In this document: piece after piece, positions 20,496 through 26,638 of the stretch | Position numbering within the stretch: position 1 is the stretch's first letter | Layout of the letters: each line of letters starts with the position of its first letter | Assembly (NCBI GenBank): GCA_964419095.1 | Contig: CAYQOG010000011.1 | Span: 1 to 26,638, forward strand | Direction of reading: 5' to 3' | DNA length: 26,638 bases | Origin: JAKAVK01 sp964419095 | GTDB lineage: Archaea; Micrarchaeota; Micrarchaeia; Micrarchaeales; CABMGC01 | Made by a program: the position numbers and the translations under genes | Notes under the pieces: model-generated | What the model was told of the DNA's origin: nothing | Databases searched by the model: none | The model's input: the letters and a program-made list of their open reading frames with translations, nothing else

Positions 20496-22796
20496 CTATG
20501 CTCTTGTAAAGGTTATATTCTTAGCGCCGTAGAGGAGGTATGAGCTCGGTATTGCAGTGTTGTTTGGCGTGTAGAGCACGAGCTGGCTGTATCCCGCGCT
20601 GACATTGAACTTTGCAGTGTATATGCCAGGAGTTGACCTCAGCGTTATGTTGCCCAGCCTTGTGTTGTTGAGGTAGAGTGAGAGCCTCGTGCCGTTCAGC
20701 GCAGCGACAGCAGTAAGATTCATCTTCACCTGCATGCTGTTCGGGGCAAAGAGCACTATGCCGCGCACGTTGCTTCCCCACCACATCGTGCCGAATGTTG
20801 CGTTGCAGGCAGTGCCTCCGCAGAAGGTGTAGCCAGGTATCCATGTTCCTATCGGGTATGCGGTAAGCGCCTTGCCCGCGTGGGCCAGGATATCCTGCCT
20901 GGTCCCGAAGACGAAGGTGGAATTGTCTGCATAGACAGGCTGCCCGAAGACGCCGTACAGGTAATTATAGAGCGGCGCCTGCTCCGAAGTAGTGTATGCG
21001 CTCCTTGTTACTGTTATGAATTGGGTGTTGTAGTTCGCGAGCCACAGGAGCGATTCGTTTGTTACGTTCCCTACAACAGGCGAAGGGTAGACAAACCCAT
21101 AGCCCTCTTCGAGGTACTGGGCTGCCGAGGCAAGCGGAACCTGCGCCACTGATTGCGTCTGCGAGTCATTCTGGCGGCTCGCATAGCCGCCGAGTATCGG
21201 CTTGCCGTTCATGGCAGTGGCGTAGTACATCGCTATCGCAGGGTAGAGCTCTGGAGAGCTTGAGTTCGCGTTGGCGAGTATCGGCAATTCCAGTACAGAG
21301 AAATTGCCCTGGAGCGCTCCAAGCTGGTGGTAGGCCTTAGGTATGGTTGCGTTTGCGGTCAGTATAGTTGCGAATGAAGATGAAAGGGGAATGGAATTGT
21401 ATTCTATCATTATAAGCACGAAGAAGACTGCGGCGAGGAGAATGACCTGCTCGCGCTTCCTGCCCTCTGTAAGGTAGGCAAAGCCCATCGCCGAGAGAAC
21501 CGCAAGGCACAACGTGACTATGAGGTCGAATCTGCCCGGTTCCCTGATCAGGTTGAAGAGTGGTATGGAGCTGTAAATCGCATATATGGCTGGAATCCCT
21601 GTCACGTTTCCGAGCAGCTGCAAGGTAGGGCCGAGCGAGAGCCATCCGAATATCAGGAGAAGCGCAAGCCATATGGCGGTCTTGCCGAGCCTGTGCTTCC
21701 TGAAATCAAAATACAATGCGATGAGCGCAAGAAGGAGCACAGAGTAGCCCATGTATGAGACCTTCTCCGTGACATTTGGAGTGTATATGGTATTCTGGTA
21801 GATCAGGCCGTACAGGGTGTTGTAGTACGAGAGCGAGAGGCCGTGGAATATGCCGTTGTAGTAGCTTGGGAGGAAGTATGAGGCAAGGTTGTCGCTGTAG
21901 AGCATCTGGTTGACCGGCCCGGAAAGCTGGTTTGCCGTGGATAGGGTCGCAGGCGAGAGCAGTCCTCCAGCTATTGGAATGAGGAAGGGGCTGCCCAGGA
22001 CCATCACTATGACTATCATCTCGACGAAGCGTATCGCAGCGCCGCGGTTAAGCAGCTCCTTTCTTCTCGTGATCAGAAGATAGAGAATGGCGAAGAGCAG
22101 AATGAATACTATTGTTATTATCCCCTGCAGGGGGTCTCCGAAGAAGACTATGAATAGGAACGAGAGCGCAGCGCCTACCACATACCTTAGCTTGGCCTCT
22201 TTTACCATGAGCATGAAGAGCAGTATGAAAAGGGGTATGAATTCTATCGAAGCCCAGTTCAGGTGGCCTATCGCCTGCGCGACATGCATCGGGCTGAATG
22301 CGAAGACAAGGCCGCCGAGAAACGATGCGTATTTGTTCTTAGTGAGATGGAAGAGCAGCATGAATGCGAAGAGCCCCGAGAGTATGAAACTGAAGAGGAA
22401 TACCAGGTTATATGCAAGGGCGAGGCTTATGCGCTGGAAAGGCGCGCTGATTATTCCTGCGAGCGGAGAAAGGTCCTGCGTCACAAGGTTAGCACCTACA
22501 GGGAAGAAGATCGTGCTAGTGAAATAAGGGGAAGCATGCAGGGAAAAGATGGCGTACGGCGTCCACCAGAGATTCCACATGCTCTGGTATACATCGCCGG
22601 CTCCGTTCGGAACCGAAGATGCAATGTGTATTGTCACGTACCAGAACATTACAAGTGTTATGACAGTATAAATAGCAAATGCAATGAGGTAGAGCCTGAA
22701 CCTATCACTTGAAAGGTATGCCGCCACACCTCCACTAATGCCCTGCGTCTGTGTAGGGTGTGGATGCGGATGATGCTGCACGTGAGGCTGCTGCAT
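20496..22796 (-). CDS. Large GT-C-like membrane glycosyltransferase with a sequon-rich outer domain
   Basis: About 766 aa. Roughly 11 membrane helices fill the first 60%. The first outer loop has GAGDVYQSMWNLWW, placing an acidic residue where GT-C enzymes keep their catalytic Asp. LIREPGRFDL before a late helix is also seen in such proteins. The final 280 residues are an outer beta-rich domain with about 15 N-x-S/T sequons. The N-terminus carries a His/Pro-rich tail, VQHHPHPHPTQTQ. ATG 22796 was chosen because the longer TTG-started frame (22898) runs through a TATA-like box, ACTTTTAAAG, at 22879-22888; an in-frame GTG at 22841 is also possible. The family assignment is by pattern, so a YfhO/DUF-type protein is an alternative. 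Confidence 0.65.
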   Translation of the reverse strand: MQQPHVQHHPHPHPTQTQGISGGVAAYLSSDRFRLYLIAFAIYTVITLVMFWYVTIHIASSVPNGAGDVYQSMWNLWWTPYAIFSLHASPYFTSTIFFPVGANLVTQDLSPLAGIISAPFQRISLALAYNLVFLFSFILSGLFAFMLLFHLTKNKYASFLGGLVFAFSPMHVAQAIGHLNWASIEFIPLFILLFMLMVKEAKLRYVVGAALSFLFIVFFGDPLQGIITIVFILLFAILYLLITRRKELLNRGAAIRFVEMIVIVMVLGSPFLIPIAGGLLSPATLSTANQLSGPVNQMLYSDNLASYFLPSYYNGIFHGLSLSYYNTLYGLIYQNTIYTPNVTEKVSYMGYSVLLLALIALYFDFRKHRLGKTAIWLALLLIFGWLSLGPTLQLLGNVTGIPAIYAIYSSIPLFNLIREPGRFDLIVTLCLAVLSAMGFAYLTEGRKREQVILLAAVFFVLIMIEYNSIPLSSSFATILTANATIPKAYHQLGALQGNFSVLELPILANANSSSPELYPAIAMYYATAMNGKPILGGYASRQNDSQTQSVAQVPLASAAQYLEEGYGFVYPSPVVGNVTNESLLWLANYNTQFITVTRSAYTTSEQAPLYNYLYGVFGQPVYADNSTFVFGTRQDILAHAGKALTAYPIGTWIPGYTFCGGTACNATFGTMWWGSNVRGIVLFAPNSMQVKMNLTAVAALNGTRLSLYLNNTRLGNITLRSTPGIYTAKFNVSAGYSQLVLYTPNNTAIPSSYLLYGAKNITFTRA

Positions 22797-22894
22797 GCTC
22801 CCATCCGCTTGTGGATTTACCTCTCCTACCAAATTTATCACAAAAAGCTGCCAGGCTTCTATATCCTTGTGCACTACATCTTTAAAAGTCTTGT

Positions 22895-23824
22895 TCAACC
22901 GCTTGCATTCAGGACTGAGAACTCAGTTCCGGCCAGCTGCGTTGCTTGATTCTGCGTGATTGAGGAATTGTAAACGAGCATAGTCACTACATAAGTGTTT
23001 TTCAGGGCGATGACCTCGGAAATTTTGTCGCTTGTTGTATAATTATTGCAGTTGAAGACACAGAATGGCTCATATGTCCCATTGTAGAAGCTGTAGGTTA
23101 GGCCCTGCGATGTACCGTTGTGCTCGTACGTCTTGGTCGAGTTAAGCCCTAATATTCCGATAAGTCGCGTGTCGTTAGTATAGGAAAGACTTGCTGAAGT
23201 CGCATTCGAGTAGTTTGTCATTTCGACAACCATCAGCATGTTGTTGTAGCCAAAATTGGCCGTCACACCGCTGTTGTAGTATTTGCCGTTATAAGTATAT
23301 CCGTACGCATGCGGAGTGGCTGTGGCAGTCCACGAACCTTCAAGAACGTTGTCTATCTGTGCAGGGCTGAAGAATAATGCCGTCAGTTTCTGCACGCCTA
23401 TGTAGTATAGGATAGCAAGCACGATTACTGCAATTATTATGACTACGGTTAATATTTTGACTATCTTGTTCTTGAATAAGCTGCCAAAGGAGAGCGGAGT
23501 CTCTGCCTTGACCTCATTGTTCTTGAAGAATCTGTTGGCTATGAGTCCGCCTATGATTCCAAGGATCAAAGATAATGTAATGCCGAATATGCCCAAAGAA
23601 ACCAGGCTTCCGCTTAGAAACGGCGTAGCGGCGTATACACCCCAGATCAGCGAGGTAATAGCACCAATCATGACAGACCTCTTTCTATTGCCGCCTGCAA
23701 TCTGGACAGATAGTATTCCGGCTACAAGCGGGGCGATAAGTGATATAATTAACGACACTATCAAGGCGGCGGTGAGCCCAGCTATTACACCTGCAGCTGC
23801 TCTTTCCAGACTTACTTTAGACAT
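22895..23824 (-). CDS. Membrane-anchored protein with heavily sequon-rich outer domain
   Basis: I do not recognise this 309-aa protein as a family. The first half has four hydrophobic segments (Ala/Gly/Ile-rich, at about 10-45, 50-72, 75-95 and 118-145). The second half is an outer domain rich in Tyr, Asn, Ser and Thr. It holds nine N-x-S/T sequons in about 120 residues (NYS, NAT, NDT, NST, NGT twice, NYT, NSS, NAS) and a Cys pair in FCVFNCNNY that could form a disulfide. This is what an abundantly N-glycosylated surface protein looks like. The TATA element TTTAATAAAC at 23848-23857 lies about 29 nt before the ATG, supporting the start and a leaderless mRNA. Confidence 0.7.
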   Translation of the reverse strand: MSKVSLERAAAGVIAGLTAALIVSLIISLIAPLVAGILSVQIAGGNRKRSVMIGAITSLIWGVYAATPFLSGSLVSLGIFGITLSLILGIIGGLIANRFFKNNEVKAETPLSFGSLFKNKIVKILTVVIIIAVIVLAILYYIGVQKLTALFFSPAQIDNVLEGSWTATATPHAYGYTYNGKYYNSGVTANFGYNNMLMVVEMTNYSNATSASLSYTNDTRLIGILGLNSTKTYEHNGTSQGLTYSFYNGTYEPFCVFNCNNYTTSDKISEVIALKNTYVVTMLVYNSSITQNQATQLAGTEFSVLNASG

Positions 23825-23847
23825 ACTTTAACAACTAGGAGTAGGGG

Positions 23848-23857
23848 TTTAATAAAC
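23848..23857 (-). promoter_or_regulatory. TATA box for the sequon-rich membrane protein
   Basis: Minus-strand GTTTATTAAA is centred about 29 nt before ATG 23824, giving a leaderless or nearly leaderless mRNA. Confidence 0.5.
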
Positions 23858-23887
23858 TTTTATCAAACACAAAATGCTTTTAGCAAG

Positions 23888-24577
23888 TCATCCACTGAAC
23901 CTGAGCCTTAATATGGAATTGAAGAAGAGTATGACGTCCTTCGGCCTTACCTTCGTATTCTTGTGCTCTCTCCAGGCAACCGGCAATTCGTACGGCGTTA
24001 TGCCGTCGCGCTGCGCGAGTATCAGCATCTCGGTGTCGAAGAACCAGTGGTTGTCCTTTATCCTGTTAGCCATGCGCTTCAGGTACTTTCTCTCGGCGAA
24101 CTTGAAGCCGCACTGGTGGTCCTTGACCTTGGACTGGAAGAAAATCAAAAGAAGCATGTTGTATCCCGCGCTCAGGAAGTGGCGCAGGAAGGTTCTGCTG
24201 GTCTTCGAGCCTTTCACGTACCTCGACCCGGTCACTATGGCGTTTCCCTCCTCGACCTTCTTTACTGCTATAGGGAGATAGGACAACGGAACTGAGAGAT
24301 CGATATCCATGTACGCTATGACATTGCCTTTTGCAACCCTTATGGCCCTCTTGAGCGCGGCGCCCCTGCCCGTTTTCACGGGCCTGCTCAGCACGACCAC
24401 TCGAGGAAGCCTGCCCAATTTCTGCGCGAGCGGCTTTGACCCGTCATTGGAGCCGTCCTCGGCTATGATTATCTCGAATGCGCCAAGTTTCTTCGCGGCA
24501 GAGTATATCTTTGGGAAGTTCCCGCGCAAATTCCTGAATTCGTTGTATACTGGCAGTATTATCGTTAGCCGTGTCAT
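23888..24577 (-). CDS. Family 2 glycosyltransferase, ALG5/DPM-like
   Basis: The 229-aa GT-A enzyme has IILPVYNE (6-13), IIAEDGSNDGS (37-47), a YMDIDLSVP metal site with Asp91 and Asp93, a GSRYVKGS loop and KDHQCGFKFAERKYL, all typical of polyprenyl-phosphate glucosyl- or mannosyltransferases of the ALG5/DPM group. No membrane anchor is present. The start is fixed by an in-frame stop 24 nt upstream. A TATA box, CTTTTATAAAG, at 24645-24655 implies a leader of about 45 nt, longer than most genes here. It lies within the glycan block and likely makes a second lipid-linked sugar donor. Confidence 0.87.
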   Translation of the reverse strand: MTRLTIILPVYNEFRNLRGNFPKIYSAAKKLGAFEIIIAEDGSNDGSKPLAQKLGRLPRVVVLSRPVKTGRGAALKRAIRVAKGNVIAYMDIDLSVPLSYLPIAVKKVEEGNAIVTGSRYVKGSKTSRTFLRHFLSAGYNMLLLIFFQSKVKDHQCGFKFAERKYLKRMANRIKDNHWFFDTEMLILAQRDGITPYELPVAWREHKNTKVRPKDVILFFNSILRLRFSG

Positions 24578-24644
24578 GCGAATCTGATGCCCTGGTCTTC
24601 AGCAAAATGCAGGGAGACCTTCGGAAGAAGTATGCGCAGTTAAG

Positions 24645-24655
24645 CTTTATAAAAG
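24645..24655 (-). promoter_or_regulatory. TATA box for the ALG5-like gene
   Basis: CTTTATAAAAG on the plus strand reads CTTTTATAAAG on the minus strand, a strong consensus-like TATA element. Transcription should begin near 24624, leaving a leader of about 45 nt. Confidence 0.5.
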
Positions 24656-24671
24656 GCAGTAAGTGCATCGC

Positions 24672-25262
24672 CTAAATGTATACGGTCTTCATGTGGTAGT
24701 TCGGGATAGGCACGTATCTCAGGTCTATATCCCTATTATCGGTGAAGAAGAGCCTGTCCTCCCCCACCTGTCCTTCGGTCCTGAACTTATACTCTGTAGG
24801 AGTCCTTACATAGCAGAGCCCAAGGCCAGCATAGGCGCACTTTAGCTGGAAAGGGCTGGCAGCCTGCAGCTCCTCGTCAGTATAGCTTTCGGTATTTTCC
24901 TTCTTCGCTATGTTCCAGATCTTCCCGTTGTTATTGTTGTCTATCACATGATAGTTTCCCGTGAACGAGAGCCCGGACTTTTCAGCCTCCATTACAAAGT
25001 CGGCTATCTGGTCAGGGTACGTTATGCATATGTCGGAATCAAGCCAGAAGGTGTAGACGTGTCTTTCTCCTGGAAACATCTCCCCGATCGCGTTGAGGCA
25101 TTTCTGCCTGGCGAAGGTAATCCCGCTGCCTGTCTGCACATTGAGGATAAGCTTGCGCTTCAGCACCAATGAGACGGTCATCAGGTCCATTATGCTCTTA
25201 GGCACCGCCCTGTTGTCAGGAGCAGGTATTGAAACTATAAAGCAGTCTGAGAGATTATCCAT
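24672..25262 (-). CDS. GT-A-fold glycosyltransferase-like protein
   Basis: This 196-aa protein has a GT-A pattern: FIVSIPAPD at the first strand, TGSGITFARQKCLNAI (a helix with the ARN-like nucleotide contact), YTFWLDSDICITYP with the DxD metal site Asp75/Asp77, and then AYAGLGLCYVR and GEDRLFFTDNRD, where GED probably provides the catalytic base. It resembles short family 2-related transferases found in viruses and archaeal glycan clusters rather than the DPM group. A minus-strand TATA-like box, GTTTTAAGG, at 25294-25302 lies about 36 nt before ATG 25262. The sugar and acceptor are unknown, but the surrounding genes point to surface glycan assembly. Confidence 0.72.
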   Translation of the reverse strand: MDNLSDCFIVSIPAPDNRAVPKSIMDLMTVSLVLKRKLILNVQTGSGITFARQKCLNAIGEMFPGERHVYTFWLDSDICITYPDQIADFVMEAEKSGLSFTGNYHVIDNNNNGKIWNIAKKENTESYTDEELQAASPFQLKCAYAGLGLCYVRTPTEYKFRTEGQVGEDRLFFTDNRDIDLRYVPIPNYHMKTVYI

Positions 25263-25293
25263 GCAACACTTCCCTATTCATTTACCCGCAAGG

Positions 25294-25302
25294 CCTTAAA
25301 AC
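25294..25302 (-). promoter_or_regulatory. TATA-like box for the GT-A-fold gene
   Basis: Minus-strand GTTTTAAGG is centred about 36 nt before ATG 25262, leaving a short leader of about 10 nt. Confidence 0.4.
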
Positions 25303-25395
25303 ACTTATCCGAAGAAATGCCAAATGCATCTAGGTTCCTGCCTTGATGCCGATGTACTAGCTGCGCAATCAGTATTGACGAATTTGGACAATAGG

Positions 25396-25403
25396 TTTAA
25401 ATA
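25396..25403 (+). promoter_or_regulatory. TATA box for the TRAM-domain gene
   Basis: TTTAAATA is a good TATA match. Transcription should start near 25425, about 100 nt before ATG 25528. This is the longest predicted leader in the window, where most genes appear leaderless. Confidence 0.5.
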
Positions 25404-25424
25404 GCTTATACATTACACTATCAT

Positions 25425-25527
25425 ATTGGGCGCGGGTCTGGAGCAAAAGGCTTTAGGCATGGGAAGACCAATGGGATAATGGGATACTTCACTAAGGGAT
25501 AGTGAATAGAAAGATTGGGCGAATAGA
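25425..25527 (+). other. Long leader region upstream of the TRAM gene
   Basis: This is the predicted 5' leader. It contains a possible stem pairing GGTCT (25435-25439) with AGACC (25465-25469), enclosing an AGC/GCT mini-hairpin. Two tiny ORFs, MGRPMG (25459-25479) and MGYFTKG (25479-25502), are joined by an overlapping TAATG. There is no Shine-Dalgarno sequence before ATG 25528. The motif ATTGGGCG occurs at both ends. It could be a regulatory leader or a small RNA. The rest of the gap, 25263-25395, holds only the promoter of the minus-strand gene. Confidence 0.35.
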
Positions 25528-25770
25528 ATGGAATTTGGGGTAAGGGAGTTAGAAGAAGGTGGAACATATCAGGTTCGCGTTGACGCGAAGAACCCGAAGG
25601 GCGAGGGCATTGGGAAGATAAACGACATAGTTGTCTTCATACGCAATGCAAAGGCGCGCTCCGGCAAGACCTATACGGTAAAGATAACAAAGTTGCACCG
25701 CACATTCGCATATGCGGAGCTCTTGGAGAATAGTAAGTATTTTATAGGTAACGGTAGCTTAATAGTTTAG
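25528..25770 (+). CDS. TRAM-domain RNA-binding protein
   Basis: The 80-aa protein is essentially one TRAM domain, a small beta-barrel: GGTYQVRVDAKNPKGEGIGKINDIVVFIRNAKARSGKTYTVKI is the core, with the GEGIGK...VFI.NA..G pattern. Single-domain TRAM proteins are common in archaea and are known as RNA chaperones that rise at low temperature in some methanogens, filling the role of bacterial Csp proteins. The last part, RTFAYAELLENSKYF, completes the barrel. The predicted leader of about 100 nt is unusual here and may be regulatory. A T-rich stretch follows the stop. Confidence 0.88.
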   Translation: MEFGVRELEEGGTYQVRVDAKNPKGEGIGKINDIVVFIRNAKARSGKTYTVKITKLHRTFAYAELLENSKYFIGNGSLIV

Positions 25771-25772
25771 AT

Positions 25773-25799
25773 TATTTTCTTTTATTAATTTTTATTTCA
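25773..25799 (+). terminator. T-rich terminator after the TRAM gene
   Basis: Immediately after the stop the plus strand carries several T-runs (TATTTTCTTTTATTAATTTT and on). Archaeal terminators are typically oligo-T tracts without a required hairpin. The same stretch could also hold promoter elements for the proteasome gene. Confidence 0.5.
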
Positions 25800-25888
25800 T
25801 TTAATCGAGTGGAGGGGCGTGCGGCTCCAAAAGTCCTACGTAAAGCAAACAATCTGTTAGTGTCAGTATCGTGTTTATGGTGCAAATT

Positions 25889-26527
25889 ATGGAGAGTAAA
25901 GAGTTCTACGAAGCGGTCAAGAAAGGTACAACAACCATAGGAATCCTCTGTTCCGACGGAGTGGCGATAGGATCGGACATGAGGGCGTCAATGGACACGT
26001 TCATCGCAAGCACTGAGGCAATCAAGATCTACAGGATAAGCGATAATCTCGGCATAACCATTGCGGGAGGAGTGGGAGATGCGGAATACCTGGTAAAGCT
26101 GCTCAAGGTGCAGAACGAGATGTACATGATGGACGAGGGCAAGACGCTCTCGCCTACTGCAGCAACATCACTGCTTTCAATAATACTCCAGGAGAACAAG
26201 ATGTTCCCCTACCTTGTCCAGCTCATACTTGCAGGGCTGAACACGAAGGGCATTCCCGAGCTCTACAACATCGACCCGCTTGGAGGCTACACAAAGGAGA
26301 GCAAGTTCACGGCAACGGGAAGCGGCTCGCTCACGGCGCTTGGTTACATAGAAGGCGTATACACTCCGGAGATGACCACTACCGATGCGGTCAGGCATGT
26401 GCTCAAGGGACTGCGCATAGCGATGAGAAGGGACTCGGCCACAGGTGACGGAACCAGAATAGTCACGGTGACCAAGAAAGGGTACAAGGAATACACAAAG
26501 GAAGAGATAGAGAAACTTCCCAAGTAA
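25889..26527 (+). CDS. psmB: 20S proteasome beta subunit
   Basis: The protein is an N-terminal nucleophile peptidase, the proteolytic subunit of the archaeal 20S core. Propeptide cleavage in KKG/TTTIGIL exposes catalytic Thr1. In mature numbering Asp17 (GSDMRAS) and Lys33 (TEAIK) are present, as is the GSGS segment near 129. RDSATGDG gives Asp166 but Thr at 169, where Ser is usual, a mild change. ATG 25889 gives a 13-residue propeptide; in-frame ATG 25877 and GTG 25871 lengthen only the removed part. No clear TATA lies at leaderless distance. A hairpin at 26536-26553 follows. With an alpha subunit and an AAA unfoldase, not seen here, it degrades cytosolic proteins. Confidence 0.93.
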   Translation: MESKEFYEAVKKGTTTIGILCSDGVAIGSDMRASMDTFIASTEAIKIYRISDNLGITIAGGVGDAEYLVKLLKVQNEMYMMDEGKTLSPTAATSLLSIILQENKMFPYLVQLILAGLNTKGIPELYNIDPLGGYTKESKFTATGSGSLTALGYIEGVYTPEMTTTDAVRHVLKGLRIAMRRDSATGDGTRIVTVTKKGYKEYTKEEIEKLPK

Positions 26528-26535
26528 TAGAGAAC

Positions 26536-26553
26536 GCTCCTGGGACCAGGAGC
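26536..26553 (+). terminator. Perfect palindromic hairpin after psmB
   Basis: GCTCCTGG and CCAGGAGC are exact complements with only GA between them, 9 nt after the psmB stop. A smaller stem, GCATT/AATGC, follows at 26558-26572. Together they may end or protect the transcript. No T-run follows, so a bacterial-style terminator is unlikely. Confidence 0.4.
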
Positions 26554-26593
26554 CGCAGCATTGGGCGAATGCGCAATAATTCTAAGTAAACTA

Positions 26594-26614
26594 CCCACGA
26601 CTGAAGGTCGTGGG
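26594..26614 (+). mobile_element. Probable left-end hairpin of an IS200/IS605-type element
   Basis: CCCACGAC and GTCGTGGG pair perfectly around a TGAAG loop, preceded by AAACTA and followed by CTTTCC. This matches the subterminal hairpins that I recall at the left end of IS200/IS605 elements, read by TnpA. The ATG at the very end of the window could begin its gene. Only the end is visible, so the type is a recognition from memory. Confidence 0.45.
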
Positions 26615-26638
26615 CTTTCCATGAGTTGAAGAAACATG

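Noticed and set aside
22797..22898. TTG-started N-terminal extension of the GT-C-like protein
   Set aside because: It runs through a TATA-like box at 22879-22888, so transcription probably begins inside it; ATG 22796 is preferred, but not proven.
1..26638. tRNA, rRNA or CRISPR array
   Set aside because: I looked for T-loop GTTCRA signatures outside coding regions and for regularly spaced direct repeats on both strands and saw none; a covariance search would be decisive.

Overview
The window reads as chromosomal DNA from an archaeon. It holds FtsZ next to Sec61-gamma/SecE, a 20S proteasome beta subunit, an archaeal-type TyrRS, a TRAM-domain protein, an NFACT-R protein and a membrane pyrophosphatase. 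Most genes are preceded by an A/T-rich TATA-like box 22-30 nt before the start codon, with no Shine-Dalgarno sequence, which is the layout of leaderless archaeal mRNAs. Coding density is very high, several proteins are small or lack expected domains, and base composition is intermediate. A reduced-genome DPANN-like archaeon, possibly Micrarchaeota, fits, but the lineage is an inference from gene content and style and was not measured.

Layout. 1-3.1 kb: uridine kinase-like gene, HAD phosphatase (minus), purine-type phosphoribosyltransferase, an unrecognised 257-aa protein preceded by a possible 27-codon upstream ORF, and a 64-aa double zinc-finger protein. 3.1-3.8 kb: a VapC/AbrB-type toxin-antitoxin pair (minus). 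3.8-8.1 kb: IleRS (minus), then a divergent two-gene operon of an unusual CDP-alcohol phosphotransferase-like protein and a DUF192 protein. 8.1-10.0 kb: ZIP-like transporter and TyrRS (minus). 10.1-11.4 kb: ftsZ-secE operon. 11.5-12.2 kb: unrecognised minus-strand gene. 12.3-13.6 kb: IS605-type tnpB with a +1 frameshift but intact catalytic residues. 13.7-18.2 kb: stand-alone NFACT-R protein, membrane pyrophosphatase and CTP synthase (plus).

18.1-25.3 kb is an all-minus block devoted to surface glycans: three GT-A glycosyltransferases, a polysaccharide flippase, a large multi-spanning GT-C-like protein and a membrane-anchored protein. The last two are crowded with N-glycosylation sequons, so they look like both builders and acceptors of N-glycans. 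25.5-26.5 kb: a TRAM-domain gene with an unusually long leader, then the proteasome beta subunit. The window ends in a perfect hairpin resembling the left end of another IS200/IS605-type element.

No tRNA, rRNA or CRISPR array was recognised. No stretch longer than about 300 bases lacks a gene; the longest gap is 25263-25527. The points most worth follow-up are the CDP-alcohol phosphotransferase motif split by an insertion, the ZIP transporter with both histidine motifs replaced, the NFACT-R half-protein abutting the tnpB element, the coupled upstream ORF at 1994, and the sequon-rich glycan block.
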